NCBI RefSeq assembly: GCF_038019025.1
Contig: NZ_CP150496.1
Location: forward strand, 89,501-153,500
Origin: Polaribacter marinaquae
GTDB taxonomy: Bacteria > Bacteroidota > Bacteroidia > Flavobacteriales > Flavobacteriaceae
Length of the DNA: 64,000 nt
Direction of reading: 5' to 3'
Positions 33,056 through 42,708 of the stretch are shown here, one piece after another. Positions within the stretch are counted from its first letter, which is position 1, and each line of letters begins with the position of its first letter. The notes under the pieces were generated by a model. The model saw only the letters and a program-made list of their open reading frames with translations, had not been told where the DNA came from and made no database searches. The translations under genes and the position numbers were made by a program.

Positions 33056-35362
33056 ATGAATCAAGATTATATACAACCAAATGAATGGTCAATTCTAGAA
33101 GAAGGATTTGATGCTCAAAAGGTAAAATCTTCAGAAAGTTTGTTTAGTATTGGTAATGGTGCCATGGGACAAAGAGCTAACTTCGAAGAACAATATACAG
33201 GTAGTACATTTCAAGGAAGTTATATTGCAGGTGTATACTATCCAGATAAAACCAGAGTTGGTTGGTGGAAAAACGGATATCCAGAATATTTTGCAAAAGT
33301 TTTAAACGCTCCAAATTGGATTGGTATAAACGTACTTGTAAATAACGAAAAATTAGATTTACATACGTGTAAAGAAGTTTCAAAATTTAAGAGAGAACTT
33401 AACATGAAAGAAGGTTGGTTGTCTAGAAGTTTTGAAGCTGTTTTGCAAAACGATGTAAAAATAAAAGTAGACACAAAACGTTTTTTAAGTTTAGAGTTAG
33501 ATGAAGTTGGTACAATAAGTTACAATGTAACACCAATAAATTCTGATGCAAAAATTACCTACACACCTTATTTAGACGCAGGTATTACAAATGAAGATAC
33601 CAATTGGGATGATCAATTTTGGGATGTTTTAGAAGTATCTCAAAATAATCAGCAATCTTTTATCGAGGCAAGAACCATGAAAACGCATTTTTACACATGC
33701 ACATTTATGCAGTCTCGTTTGTTTGTAAATGGTAATGAAGTTTCTGCAGATTGTGAAAATGCAAAAACAGATAAAACAGCTTCTTGTAGCTATACACAAG
33801 AGATAAAACAGAATGAAACCTACACAATTCACAAATTTGGTGGTTATGTTGTAGATAGAAACCATAAAAAAGAAGCTTTATTAGGTGCTGCTAGAGAAGC
33901 ATTAGATAAAGCCGTTAGTTTTGGTTTTGATGCATTATTAGAAATGCAAATTCAGTCTTGGGCACAAATCTGGAAAATGTCTGATATTACTATTGAAGGT
34001 GATGTAAAGGCACAACAAGGAATCCGTTTTAATATTTTTCAATTAAACCAAACGTATTTAGGCACAGATGCCTCTTTAAATATTGGCCCTAAAGGATTTA
34101 CTGGAGAAAAATATGGTGGAAGTACATATTGGGATACCGAAGCATATTGTATTCCTTTTTACATGGCAACTAAAGATCAATCTGTAGCAAGAACTTTACT
34201 AGAATACCGATACGAGCATTTAGAAAAAGCTATCGAAAACGCAGCTAAATTAGGCTTTAAAAACGGAGCAGCATTGTATCCAATGGTTACAATGAACGGA
34301 GAAGAATGCCATAATGAATGGGAAATTACCTTCGAAGAAATTCATAGAAATGGTGCTATTGCATTTGCTATTTTTAATTATTTCCGTTTTACAGAAGATT
34401 ACTCTTACATTCCAGAAAAAGGATTGGAAGTTTTAATAGGAATTGCACGTTTTTGGCATCAAAGAGTTAACTTTTCTTCTGATAAAGAGAAGTTTGTAAT
34501 GTTAGGTGTAACGGGTCCTAATGAATATGAAAATAACATTAACAATAATTTTTATACAAATTACATAGCAAAATGGTGTATTGAGTATGCTTTAGAAAAT
34601 ATTGATATTGTTAAAAATGATCATATTTCAGATTACATCAGAATTAAAGAAAAAGTAAATATTACTGATGAAGAATTGGCTTCTTGGAAAAATGTTGCAG
34701 ACAATATGTATTTTCCTTTCTCAGAAAAGCATAATGTTTACTTACAACAAGATGGTTTCTTAGATAAAGAATTAATTACTGTAGCAGATTTAGATAAAAG
34801 CCAAAGACCTATAAACCAGAAATGGAGTTGGGATAGAATTTTACGTTCTCCGTACATAAAACAAGCTGATACTTTGCAAGGTTTTTATATGTTTGAAGAT
34901 CAGTTTTCTACGGAAGAATTAGAGCGTCATTTCGATTTTTACGAGCCATTTACGGTTCATGAAAGTTCTTTATCGCCTTGTGTACACAGTATTCAGGCTG
35001 CTAAATTAGGTAGAATGGAGCAAGCTTATGAATTTTACTTAAGAACTTCTAGATTAGATTTAGATGATTATAATCATGAAGTAGAAGAAGGTTTACACAT
35101 TACTTCTATGGCAGGAACTTGGATGAGTATTGTAGAAGGTTTTGGTGGTATGAGAATTGTAAATAATACACTTTCTTTTACACCAAGAATACCAGATGGC
35201 TGGAAATCTTACTCTTTTAAAGTAAATTTTAGAAATCAAGTAATTACAGTTAACGTTTCTCAAAACGGAACAAGTTTTGAGTTAAACGGAAAACAAGAAA
35301 TAAACATTTTAGTTAACGGAGAAAAAGTAGTTGTATCTCCTAATAGCTTATTAACAGTTTAA
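33056..35362 (+). CDS. GH65 maltose phosphorylase
   Basis: A 768-residue cytoplasmic enzyme with no signal peptide. It has the GH65 N-terminal beta-sandwich (NEWSILEEGFDAQKVKSSES, SIGNGAMGQRANFEE), the (alpha/alpha)6 barrel with GSTYWDTEAYCIPFYMAT and the general acid Glu in VTGPNEYENNINNNFYTN, and a C-terminal beta domain. Inverting phosphorolysis of maltose gives glucose and beta-glucose-1-phosphate; the adjacent pgmB confirms the product anomer by context. Kojibiose, nigerose or trehalose phosphorylases share the fold, but the starch locus favours maltose. The 67-base gap after pgmB holds an imperfect purine/pyrimidine hairpin. Confidence 0.92.
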   Translation: MNQDYIQPNEWSILEEGFDAQKVKSSESLFSIGNGAMGQRANFEEQYTGSTFQGSYIAGVYYPDKTRVGWWKNGYPEYFAKVLNAPNWIGINVLVNNEKLDLHTCKEVSKFKRELNMKEGWLSRSFEAVLQNDVKIKVDTKRFLSLELDEVGTISYNVTPINSDAKITYTPYLDAGITNEDTNWDDQFWDVLEVSQNNQQSFIEARTMKTHFYTCTFMQSRLFVNGNEVSADCENAKTDKTASCSYTQEIKQNETYTIHKFGGYVVDRNHKKEALLGAAREALDKAVSFGFDALLEMQIQSWAQIWKMSDITIEGDVKAQQGIRFNIFQLNQTYLGTDASLNIGPKGFTGEKYGGSTYWDTEAYCIPFYMATKDQSVARTLLEYRYEHLEKAIENAAKLGFKNGAALYPMVTMNGEECHNEWEITFEEIHRNGAIAFAIFNYFRFTEDYSYIPEKGLEVLIGIARFWHQRVNFSSDKEKFVMLGVTGPNEYENNINNNFYTNYIAKWCIEYALENIDIVKNDHISDYIRIKEKVNITDEELASWKNVADNMYFPFSEKHNVYLQQDGFLDKELITVADLDKSQRPINQKWSWDRILRSPYIKQADTLQGFYMFEDQFSTEELERHFDFYEPFTVHESSLSPCVHSIQAAKLGRMEQAYEFYLRTSRLDLDDYNHEVEEGLHITSMAGTWMSIVEGFGGMRIVNNTLSFTPRIPDGWKSYSFKVNFRNQVITVNVSQNGTSFELNGKQEINILVNGEKVVVSPNSLLTV

Positions 35363-35373
35363 ATTAGTAGTTC

Positions 35374-37308
35374 ATGAAACTTATCAGAAACATTTTTTTA
35401 GTTGCAATTTTAGTTGCTTTACAATCTTGTAATACATCAGAATCCTCTAAAAATGTTTCTGAGGTTTCTATTTCTAATACTTTTTTAGAAAGAGTAGAAC
35501 CGCCAAATTGGTTTGTAGATTTTAAAAATACATCACTACAATTATTAGTAAAAGAAGAAAGTATTGGCAATGCTACACCAACAATTTCTTACGCAGGCGT
35601 TACAATTAAGAAAGTAAACAAAGCAAAAAGTAAAAATTACCTTTTTATTGATTTGGATATTGATAAAAACACAAAACCAGGAAAATTTGACATTGTTTTT
35701 AAATTCGAAAACGGTTCTAAAAAAACACATACTTACGAGTTGAAATCTCGAGTAAAAGCTGCAGAAGATTTTATAGGTTTTAATAATTCTGATGCTATTT
35801 ATTTAATTACTCCAGATCGTTTTGCAAATGCAGATGCATCTAACGATATCAACAAAAATTTACATGAAACTACTATTGATAGGTCGCATGGTTACAAGCG
35901 TCATGGTGGTGATATACAAGGAATAACAAATCATTTAGATTATATAGAAAACCTAGGTTTTACTTCGGTTTGGCCAACACCGGTGTTAGAAAACAACATG
36001 TACAATGGTTCTTACCACGGATATGCAATTACAGATTATTATAAAGTAGATCCTCGTTTTGGTAATTTATCTGACTATAAAAAATTAGCAGATGAATTAA
36101 GAAAAAGAGGCATGAAATTGATAATGGATCAAGTTGCAAATCATTGCGGTTTAGAACATTGGTGGATGAAAGATTTACCTTTTGAAGATTGGGTAAATAA
36201 TCAAAAGAATTATGAAGAAAACATAGAAAACTGGAACAATAAAACCAACATAAATTCTAATCATAGAAGAACCACTAATCAAGATTCTTATGCTTCAGAA
36301 AGTGATAGAAAAGGAAACAACGAAGGTTGGTTTGTATCGACAATGCCAGATTTAAATCAGAGGAATCCGTATTTAGCAAAATATATTATTCAGAATAGTA
36401 TTTGGTGGATTGAAACGTTAGGTTTAGGCGGAATTAGACAAGACACTTATCCTTATCCAGACAAAGATTTTATGTCTGATTGGGCTGGTGCAATTATGTA
36501 TGAATATCCTAATTTTTCTATTGTAGGAGAAGAATGGAGTTACAATCCTTTATTGGTAGGTTATTGGCAAAAAGGCGCAAAAAACAAAGATGGTTATGAG
36601 TCTAATTTAAAATCTACCATGGATTTTCCAATGCAAAAAGCCATTATTGAAGGTATTAATGAAGAAGAATCTTGGGACAAAGGTTTGGTAAAATTATACG
36701 AAGGTTTGGCAAATGATTTTTATTATGCTTCACCAAAAGATATTATGGTTTTTTTAGATAATCATGATAAAAGTAGGTTGTTTACCGAAGTGCAGGAAGA
36801 TGTTGTAAAAGCAAAAATGGCATTAAGTTATATGTTGATGTTGCCTAGAATTCCGCAAATATATTACGGTACAGAAATTTTAATGAATGATACTGCAAAG
36901 CCTGGTGACCATGGTTTGATAAGAACCGATTTTCCTGGAGGTTTTAAAGACGATGCAATAAATGCTTTTACAAAAGAAGGTTTATCAGAAGAACAAAAAT
37001 CGATGCAAAATTTTGTAAAAGCCATTTTAAATTATCGTAAAAATAGTGATGCAATTAAACAAGGTAAAACTTTACATTTTGCACCATATAAAGGAACTTA
37101 TTTCTTATTCAGAATTTATAATGATGAGGTAGTTGTTCATATCATTAATAAAAATAAAAGTTCAATTTCGTTAGATTTAAATCGATTTAAAGAAGTTGGT
37201 TTAGAAGGTAAAAAGTTTAAAAATCTAATTACCGGAGAAAGTTTTATATGGAATGATGTCATAGAACTATCAGAAAAAGGAAGTACGATTTTAACTACAA
37301 AATTATAA
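35374..37308 (+). CDS. GH13 lipoprotein, cyclomaltodextrinase/neopullulanase type
   Basis: A 644-residue lipoprotein (lipobox ALQSC, Cys16). Residues about 30-125 resemble the cyclomaltodextrinase N-terminal beta domain (VEPPNWFVDFKNTSLQLLV); the GH13 barrel follows with DAIYLITPDRFANAD, the catalytic Asp in GGIRQDTYPYPD, Glu in SIVGEEWSYNP and Asp in FLDNHDKSR. The residues after Cys (NTSESSKN) carry little acidic charge, so a periplasmic location is likelier. The role is like Bacteroides SusA: cutting imported oligosaccharides or cyclodextrins. It starts 11 bases after the GH65 gene. Confidence 0.92.
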   Translation: MKLIRNIFLVAILVALQSCNTSESSKNVSEVSISNTFLERVEPPNWFVDFKNTSLQLLVKEESIGNATPTISYAGVTIKKVNKAKSKNYLFIDLDIDKNTKPGKFDIVFKFENGSKKTHTYELKSRVKAAEDFIGFNNSDAIYLITPDRFANADASNDINKNLHETTIDRSHGYKRHGGDIQGITNHLDYIENLGFTSVWPTPVLENNMYNGSYHGYAITDYYKVDPRFGNLSDYKKLADELRKRGMKLIMDQVANHCGLEHWWMKDLPFEDWVNNQKNYEENIENWNNKTNINSNHRRTTNQDSYASESDRKGNNEGWFVSTMPDLNQRNPYLAKYIIQNSIWWIETLGLGGIRQDTYPYPDKDFMSDWAGAIMYEYPNFSIVGEEWSYNPLLVGYWQKGAKNKDGYESNLKSTMDFPMQKAIIEGINEEESWDKGLVKLYEGLANDFYYASPKDIMVFLDNHDKSRLFTEVQEDVVKAKMALSYMLMLPRIPQIYYGTEILMNDTAKPGDHGLIRTDFPGGFKDDAINAFTKEGLSEEQKSMQNFVKAILNYRKNSDAIKQGKTLHFAPYKGTYFLFRIYNDEVVVHIINKNKSSISLDLNRFKEVGLEGKKFKNLITGESFIWNDVIELSEKGSTILTTKL

Positions 37309-37390
37309 TTCAACTTTTAGTATTGTTACTTTTATAAATTTCGATTTAACCATCAAATTGTATAGATAACAATTCAAAAAATATATAAAC

Positions 37391-38359
37391 ATGAAATATT
37401 TATCATTATTATTCTCTCTTATGATGCTATTTTCTTGCAAACAAACAAAACAAGAAATAGTTAAAGAGGAGGTTAAAAAAACTAAGATTAATGCTGAAGT
37501 TTTAAAATCTGTGCAATTATCCGCAGGAAAAATAATCCGTATTGATTCTTTTCCTGCAAAACACATTACACCAAGACCTGTAGATGTTTGGTTGCCAGAA
37601 AATTATTCTGATGAAAAAAAATATGCAGTTTTATACATGCACGATGGTCAAATGTTATTCGATGAAACGTCTACTTGGAATAAGCAGGAATGGAAAATAG
37701 ATGAAGTTGCTTCAAAATTAATGAAAGAAGGTATTACCAAAGATTTTATAGTAGTTGGTATTCATAACATACCTGAGATAAGATGGCTAGATTTGTTTCC
37801 AGAAAAAGCTATGAACTTTTTATCTGCAGAAGAGTTAGAAACTTTAAAAAGTTTTTCTAATAGTAGTTTTGGTTTAGAAGATTTAACAGGTGATGCATAC
37901 TTGCAATTTCTAGTAAAAGATTTAAAACCTTACATAGACGCAACCTACGCTGTACATACAAATAAAGAAAATACGTTTATAGCTGGTTCTTCTATGGGCG
38001 GTTTAATGTCTATGTATGCAATTTCTCAATATCCAGCTATTTTTGAAGGTGCTGCTTGTATCTCTGTACATTGGGTTGGCGCTTTACCAAAAGAGAATAA
38101 TCCGTTACCAAATGCTATTTTTACTTATTTGGAAAAGAATATTCCGAATGCAAAAACACATAAAATATATTTTGATTACGGTAACAAAACTTTAGATCAG
38201 TATTATCCACAGTATGCACCTAAAGTAGATGCTATTTTTTTAGAAAACGGTTATACAGAAGCCAATTATAGAAACTTATTTTTCGAAGGAACAGATCATT
38301 CAGAAATTTCTTGGCAAAATAGAATTCATATTCCGTTAACTTTTCTGTTGAAGAAATAA
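37391..38359 (+). CDS. esterase D-family alpha/beta hydrolase lipoprotein
   Basis: A 322-residue lipoprotein (MKYLSLLFSLMMLFSC, Cys16, followed by KQTKQEIVKEEVKKTK). The fold is PF00756-like: VDVWLPENYSDEKKYAVLYM, the nucleophile elbow AGSSMGGLMSMYA (Ser about 198), EGAACISVHWVG and a C-terminal EGTDHSEISW carrying the probable His. All key residues are intact, unlike the relative at 7796. Its position inside a starch operon is not explained by an ester on plain starch; it may deacylate modified glucan or act as a chaperone-like partner. The gaps on both sides are 82 and 36 bases. Confidence 0.88.
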   Translation: MKYLSLLFSLMMLFSCKQTKQEIVKEEVKKTKINAEVLKSVQLSAGKIIRIDSFPAKHITPRPVDVWLPENYSDEKKYAVLYMHDGQMLFDETSTWNKQEWKIDEVASKLMKEGITKDFIVVGIHNIPEIRWLDLFPEKAMNFLSAEELETLKSFSNSSFGLEDLTGDAYLQFLVKDLKPYIDATYAVHTNKENTFIAGSSMGGLMSMYAISQYPAIFEGAACISVHWVGALPKENNPLPNAIFTYLEKNIPNAKTHKIYFDYGNKTLDQYYPQYAPKVDAIFLENGYTEANYRNLFFEGTDHSEISWQNRIHIPLTFLLKK

Positions 38360-38395
38360 TAGATACACTCATTATAATTTAGTTGTTTATAAAAT

Positions 38396-40816
38396 ATGAA
38401 AACACTTAAGCTATTTATTTTATTACTTTTTTTATCAATTTCTTCATTTTCTCAAAATTCAAGTAGAATTTTTCAAAATGTTGATCAATCTAAAAATAGA
38501 TTAGAGGTTCATGTAAATGATGGGACTTATTTTATAGAATTTTATTCTGATAAAATTGTAGAAACTACATTTATTCCGAAAGGAGAAGCTTACACAAAAA
38601 AATCGCATGCAGTTATTTTGGAGCCTAAAAAGGTTACTGTAACACCTTTAATTACTGATGATAAAAGTGTTTTTAATACAACCGGAATTTCTGTACACAT
38701 CAATCACAATCCTTTTCAAATTGAATATCAATTTAACGGAGAAGTTGTTACATCAGAAAAATTAGGATATTATAAATCTAAACATGTTCCTTTAGAAAAT
38801 GTAAAAGGAAATATAGTATATGATTTTACAGAGAAAATTGAATTTAATTTAACAAAAGACGAAATTTTATTTGGTGGAGGTTCTAGAGCTTTAGGTATGA
38901 ATAGAAGAGGTAATCGATTAGCTTTATACAATAGAGCGCAATATGGTTATGAAACAAAAGCATCACTAATGAATTTTACTTTGCCGTTGGTAATTTCATC
39001 TAAGAAATACATGATTCATTTTGATAATGCACCAATTGGATATTTAGATTTAGATAGTAAAAAAGACAATTCTTTAACCTACGAAACTATTTCTGGTCGT
39101 AAAACATACCAAGTTGTTGTTGGTGATTCTTGGGAAGATTTAATAGAAAATTATACACAGTTAACAGGTAAACAACCATTGCCAGCTAGATGGGTTTTAG
39201 GAAATTTTTCTAGTAGGTTTGGTTATCATTCACAGCAAGAAACAGAAAAAACGATTGCTAAATTTCAAGAAGAAGAGATTCCTGTAGATGCTGTTATTTT
39301 AGATTTGTATTGGTTTGGTAAAACAATTCAAGGTACAATGGGTAATTTAGAAGTTGATAAAGATTCTTTTCCTGATATGAAAGGAATGATTTCTAGATTG
39401 AAAAATAAAGGAGTTAAAACTGTATTAATTACAGAGCCTTTTATTTTATCAAATTCTTCTAAATGGAAAGAAACTGCAGAGAAAGGAGTTTTAGCCACAG
39501 ATTCTGTACAAAAGCCAGCTAAATATGATTTTTACTTTGGAAATACTGGTATTGTAAATATTTACAAAAAAGAAGGAAAAGATTGGTTTTGGAATATTTA
39601 TAAAGACCTATTAAATATTGGCGTAAAAGGACTTTGGGGAGATTTAGGAGAACCAGAAGTGTTACCGTATTGGGTAAATTTTGGAACTAAAAAAGCAGAT
39701 GAAATTCATAATATTTACGGTCATGATTGGGCTAGATTAATTTTTGAAGGTTATCAGAAAGAGTATCCAAACGAAAGACCCTTTATTTTAATGCGCGCTG
39801 GTGCTGCTGGTTCGCAACGTTTTGGTATGATACCTTGGTCTGGTGATGTAAATAGAACTTGGGGCGGATTGCAAAGTCAACCAGAAATTGCATTGCAAAT
39901 GGGAATGCAAGGTTTTGGATATATGCATTCTGATTTAGGTGGTTTTGCCGGAGCAAATTTAGACGATAATTTATATACACGTTGGTTGCAATATGGTGTT
40001 TTTCAGCCGATATTTAGACCGCATGCGCAAGAAGAAGTAGCTAGCGAGCCCGTTTTTAGAACTAAAGAAACAATGCAATTAGCAAAAAAATCTATTGAAT
40101 TGCGTTATAAATTATTGCCTTATAACTACAATTTAGCTTTTCAAAATAATCAAAAAGGAACACCTTTAATGCGTCCTGTTTTTTTTGAAGAAGATACGCC
40201 TGAATTAATTACAAATTCATCTACTTATTTGTGGGGAAAAGATTTTTTAATTACACCAATTTTAAAAGATTCTGTGATTACAAAACAAGTATTTTTTCCT
40301 AAAACTGCCAATTGGATAGATTTTTATACAAATGAAAAAGTAGAAGGCGGGCAATTTAAAATGGTTAATGTAAAAGAGAATTCAATACCTACTTATGTAA
40401 GAGAAGGCGCATTTATTTTAATGTCTGATGTTGTGCAAAGTACAGACAACTATAATTCGGATAAATTGCAAGTTCATTACTACTTTAATAAAGAAAAGCA
40501 AGCAACAAAAAGAACTTTTTATAATGATGATGGCGAAACAGCTAATTCTTTTGAAAAAGGCGCTTATGAAATTTTAGAGTTTGACGCTGCTTTTTCAAAG
40601 AAATATTTAGAAATAGAGTTTGATGTTGTTTTAGGTAAAAATTGGAATCCGAAGAAAAAAGAAATCCAATTAATTATTCATAATATCAATTTCAATCCTA
40701 AAAAAATCAAAGTAAACGGAAAAAGAAAAAGAGTTTCTGTGGATAGTAATACACTTTCGATTCCTTTAACATGGAGTACTGATAAAGAATTAGAAATAGA
40801 AATTTCATTAAAATAA
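38396..40816 (+). CDS. GH31 alpha-glucosidase
   Basis: An 806-residue exported enzyme (signal peptide about 1-19, no lipobox; mature start at QNSSR) that releases glucose from the non-reducing ends of maltodextrins in the periplasm. The N-terminal beta-sandwich carries ILFGGGSRALGMNRRG; the barrel has the nucleophile Asp in KGLWGDLGEPE and the acid/base Asp in WSGDVNRTWGGL; the C-terminal domains include a DUF5110-like region (YYFNKEKQATKRTFYNDDGE). It takes the place of the GH97 SusB of Bacteroides. The next gene begins nine bases downstream. Confidence 0.93.
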   Translation: MKTLKLFILLLFLSISSFSQNSSRIFQNVDQSKNRLEVHVNDGTYFIEFYSDKIVETTFIPKGEAYTKKSHAVILEPKKVTVTPLITDDKSVFNTTGISVHINHNPFQIEYQFNGEVVTSEKLGYYKSKHVPLENVKGNIVYDFTEKIEFNLTKDEILFGGGSRALGMNRRGNRLALYNRAQYGYETKASLMNFTLPLVISSKKYMIHFDNAPIGYLDLDSKKDNSLTYETISGRKTYQVVVGDSWEDLIENYTQLTGKQPLPARWVLGNFSSRFGYHSQQETEKTIAKFQEEEIPVDAVILDLYWFGKTIQGTMGNLEVDKDSFPDMKGMISRLKNKGVKTVLITEPFILSNSSKWKETAEKGVLATDSVQKPAKYDFYFGNTGIVNIYKKEGKDWFWNIYKDLLNIGVKGLWGDLGEPEVLPYWVNFGTKKADEIHNIYGHDWARLIFEGYQKEYPNERPFILMRAGAAGSQRFGMIPWSGDVNRTWGGLQSQPEIALQMGMQGFGYMHSDLGGFAGANLDDNLYTRWLQYGVFQPIFRPHAQEEVASEPVFRTKETMQLAKKSIELRYKLLPYNYNLAFQNNQKGTPLMRPVFFEEDTPELITNSSTYLWGKDFLITPILKDSVITKQVFFPKTANWIDFYTNEKVEGGQFKMVNVKENSIPTYVREGAFILMSDVVQSTDNYNSDKLQVHYYFNKEKQATKRTFYNDDGETANSFEKGAYEILEFDAAFSKKYLEIEFDVVLGKNWNPKKKEIQLIIHNINFNPKKIKVNGKRKRVSVDSNTLSIPLTWSTDKELEIEISLK

Positions 40817-40825
40817 ATAAAAATA

Positions 40826-42700
40826 ATGAAGGGAATTAATAGCGCTTTAGTAACTTTAATTTTGATTATAACTTTAGGTTGTACATCAGAAAAGAAAACA
40901 GAAATAAAAGAAAAATCTGTGTCGAGTAAAAAAAAGGTAGTTGTTTATCAGGTGTTTACAAGATTATTTGGTAACACAAATACAACGAATAAGCCTTGGG
41001 GAACAATAGAGGAAAATGGTGTAGGTAAGTTTAACGACTTTACAGATAAGGCGTTAAAAGAAATTAAAGATTTAGGAATTACTCATATTTGGTACACAGG
41101 TGTGCCGCATCATGATGTTATACGTGATTACACAGCATTCGGTATTTCTAATGACGACCCAGATGTAGTAAAAGGTAGAGCAGGTTCTCCTTATGCTGTA
41201 AAAGATTATTATAATGTAAATCCAGATTTAGCAGAAAATGTAGCAAATCGATTAGAAGAATTTGAAGCTTTAATTGATCGTTCACATAAAAATGGTTTAA
41301 AAGTTATTATAGATATTGTACCAAATCATGTGGCTAGAAACTATCAAAGTTTAACAAACCCAAAAGGAACAAAAGATTTTGGTGCAGATGATGATACTTC
41401 TGTAGTATATCATGTCGATAATAATTTTTATTACACACCAAATAAAGCATTTGAAGTTCCAGATTTTTTAAATGGTTATAAACCTTTAGGAGGAGAAAAA
41501 AATGTTTTGTCTGATCTAAAATTTGAAGAATATCCAGCAAAATGGACAGGAAATGGATCTAAATCTGTAAAACCTAGTTTTTATGATTGGTATGAAACTG
41601 TTAAAGTAAATTACGGTATTTCGCTAGAAGGAAAAAAAGAGTTTGATGAATTGCCACAAGGTTTTGATAATGAAGATTACAAAAAACATTTTAAGTTTTG
41701 GCAAGATAAAAAAGTGCCAAATTCTTGGGTGAAATTTAAAGATATTGCTTTGTATTGGACTGCAAAAGGTGTTGATGGTTTTAGATATGATATGGCAGAA
41801 ATGGTACCTGTAGAATTTTGGAGCTATATGAATTCTGCAATTAAAATGAAAAATCCAAATGCTTTTTTATTGGCAGAGGTATACAATCCAAAAATGTATA
41901 GAGATTACATTAAAAAAGGAAAAATGGATTATTTATATGACAAAGTACAGTTATATGATACTATAAAACATGTAATGCAAGGTCATGGTTTAACAGATAA
42001 CATTCCGCCAATTCAAGAAGAATTGAAAGATATAGAACATCATATGTTACATTTCTTAGAAAATCATGACGAACAAAGAATTGCAAGTCCAGAATTTGCT
42101 GGTAGTGCAGAAAAAGGAAAACCAGCAATGGTAGTTTCTACAACCATTTCTACAGCACCAACTATGGTTTATTTTGGGCAAGAATTTGGTGAGGATGGTT
42201 CTGAAAACGCAGGATTTGGAACACCGTCAAGAACTTCTATTTTTGATTATGTAGGTGTGCCATCTTTACAAAGGTGGGTAAATAATAAACAATTTGATGG
42301 CGGTAAATCTACAAAGCAAGAATTGGCTTTAAGAGATTTTTACAAGCGATTGTTAAATTTTACCATTAAAAGTGATGCTTTAATGGGTAATTATAAAGAT
42401 ATTCATAAATACAACAGAGACAATACAGCTAACTATTCTTCTAAAATATTATCTTTTGTACGTTGGTCTGAAAACGAAAAATTGATAATTGTTTCTAATT
42501 TTGATGATCAAAAAGAATTTGAGTTCAATTTAGAAGTTCCGGCAAACATCATAAAAAAATGGAATTTAAAAGACGGAGATTATGTCGTAAAAGACCAATT
42601 ATACTTAGAAAAATCTTTTGGTTTAAAGGTTAAAGAGGGTAGAGGTACTATAGACTTACAAATTAATCCATTAGAATCTTACATTTTAAAACTTCAATAA
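40826..42700 (+). CDS. GH13 alpha-amylase lipoprotein
   Basis: A 624-residue lipoprotein (lipobox ITLGC, Cys19, then TSEKKTEIKEK). GH13 barrel signatures: VVYQVFTRLFGNTN at the start, VIIDIVPNHVAR (region I), the nucleophile in VDGFRYDMAEM, Glu in AFLLAEVYNP and Asp in LENHDEQR. A short C-terminal beta domain ends the protein (LQINPLESYILKLQ). Basic residues after the lipid-bearing Cys argue for a periplasmic location. It lies nine bases after the GH31 gene and eight before another GH13, so all three are one transcription unit. Confidence 0.92.
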   Translation: MKGINSALVTLILIITLGCTSEKKTEIKEKSVSSKKKVVVYQVFTRLFGNTNTTNKPWGTIEENGVGKFNDFTDKALKEIKDLGITHIWYTGVPHHDVIRDYTAFGISNDDPDVVKGRAGSPYAVKDYYNVNPDLAENVANRLEEFEALIDRSHKNGLKVIIDIVPNHVARNYQSLTNPKGTKDFGADDDTSVVYHVDNNFYYTPNKAFEVPDFLNGYKPLGGEKNVLSDLKFEEYPAKWTGNGSKSVKPSFYDWYETVKVNYGISLEGKKEFDELPQGFDNEDYKKHFKFWQDKKVPNSWVKFKDIALYWTAKGVDGFRYDMAEMVPVEFWSYMNSAIKMKNPNAFLLAEVYNPKMYRDYIKKGKMDYLYDKVQLYDTIKHVMQGHGLTDNIPPIQEELKDIEHHMLHFLENHDEQRIASPEFAGSAEKGKPAMVVSTTISTAPTMVYFGQEFGEDGSENAGFGTPSRTSIFDYVGVPSLQRWVNNKQFDGGKSTKQELALRDFYKRLLNFTIKSDALMGNYKDIHKYNRDNTANYSSKILSFVRWSENEKLIIVSNFDDQKEFEFNLEVPANIIKKWNLKDGDYVVKDQLYLEKSFGLKVKEGRGTIDLQINPLESYILKLQ

Positions 42701-42708
42701 TAATTAGC

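Noticed and set aside
37356..37374. AATTGT...ACAATT inverted repeat resembling the E. coli lac operator
   Set aside because: It lies in an 82-base gap inside the operon, with no match to the ACGAAA-type sites that the local LacI-family gene seems to use; likeness to lacO is coincidental.
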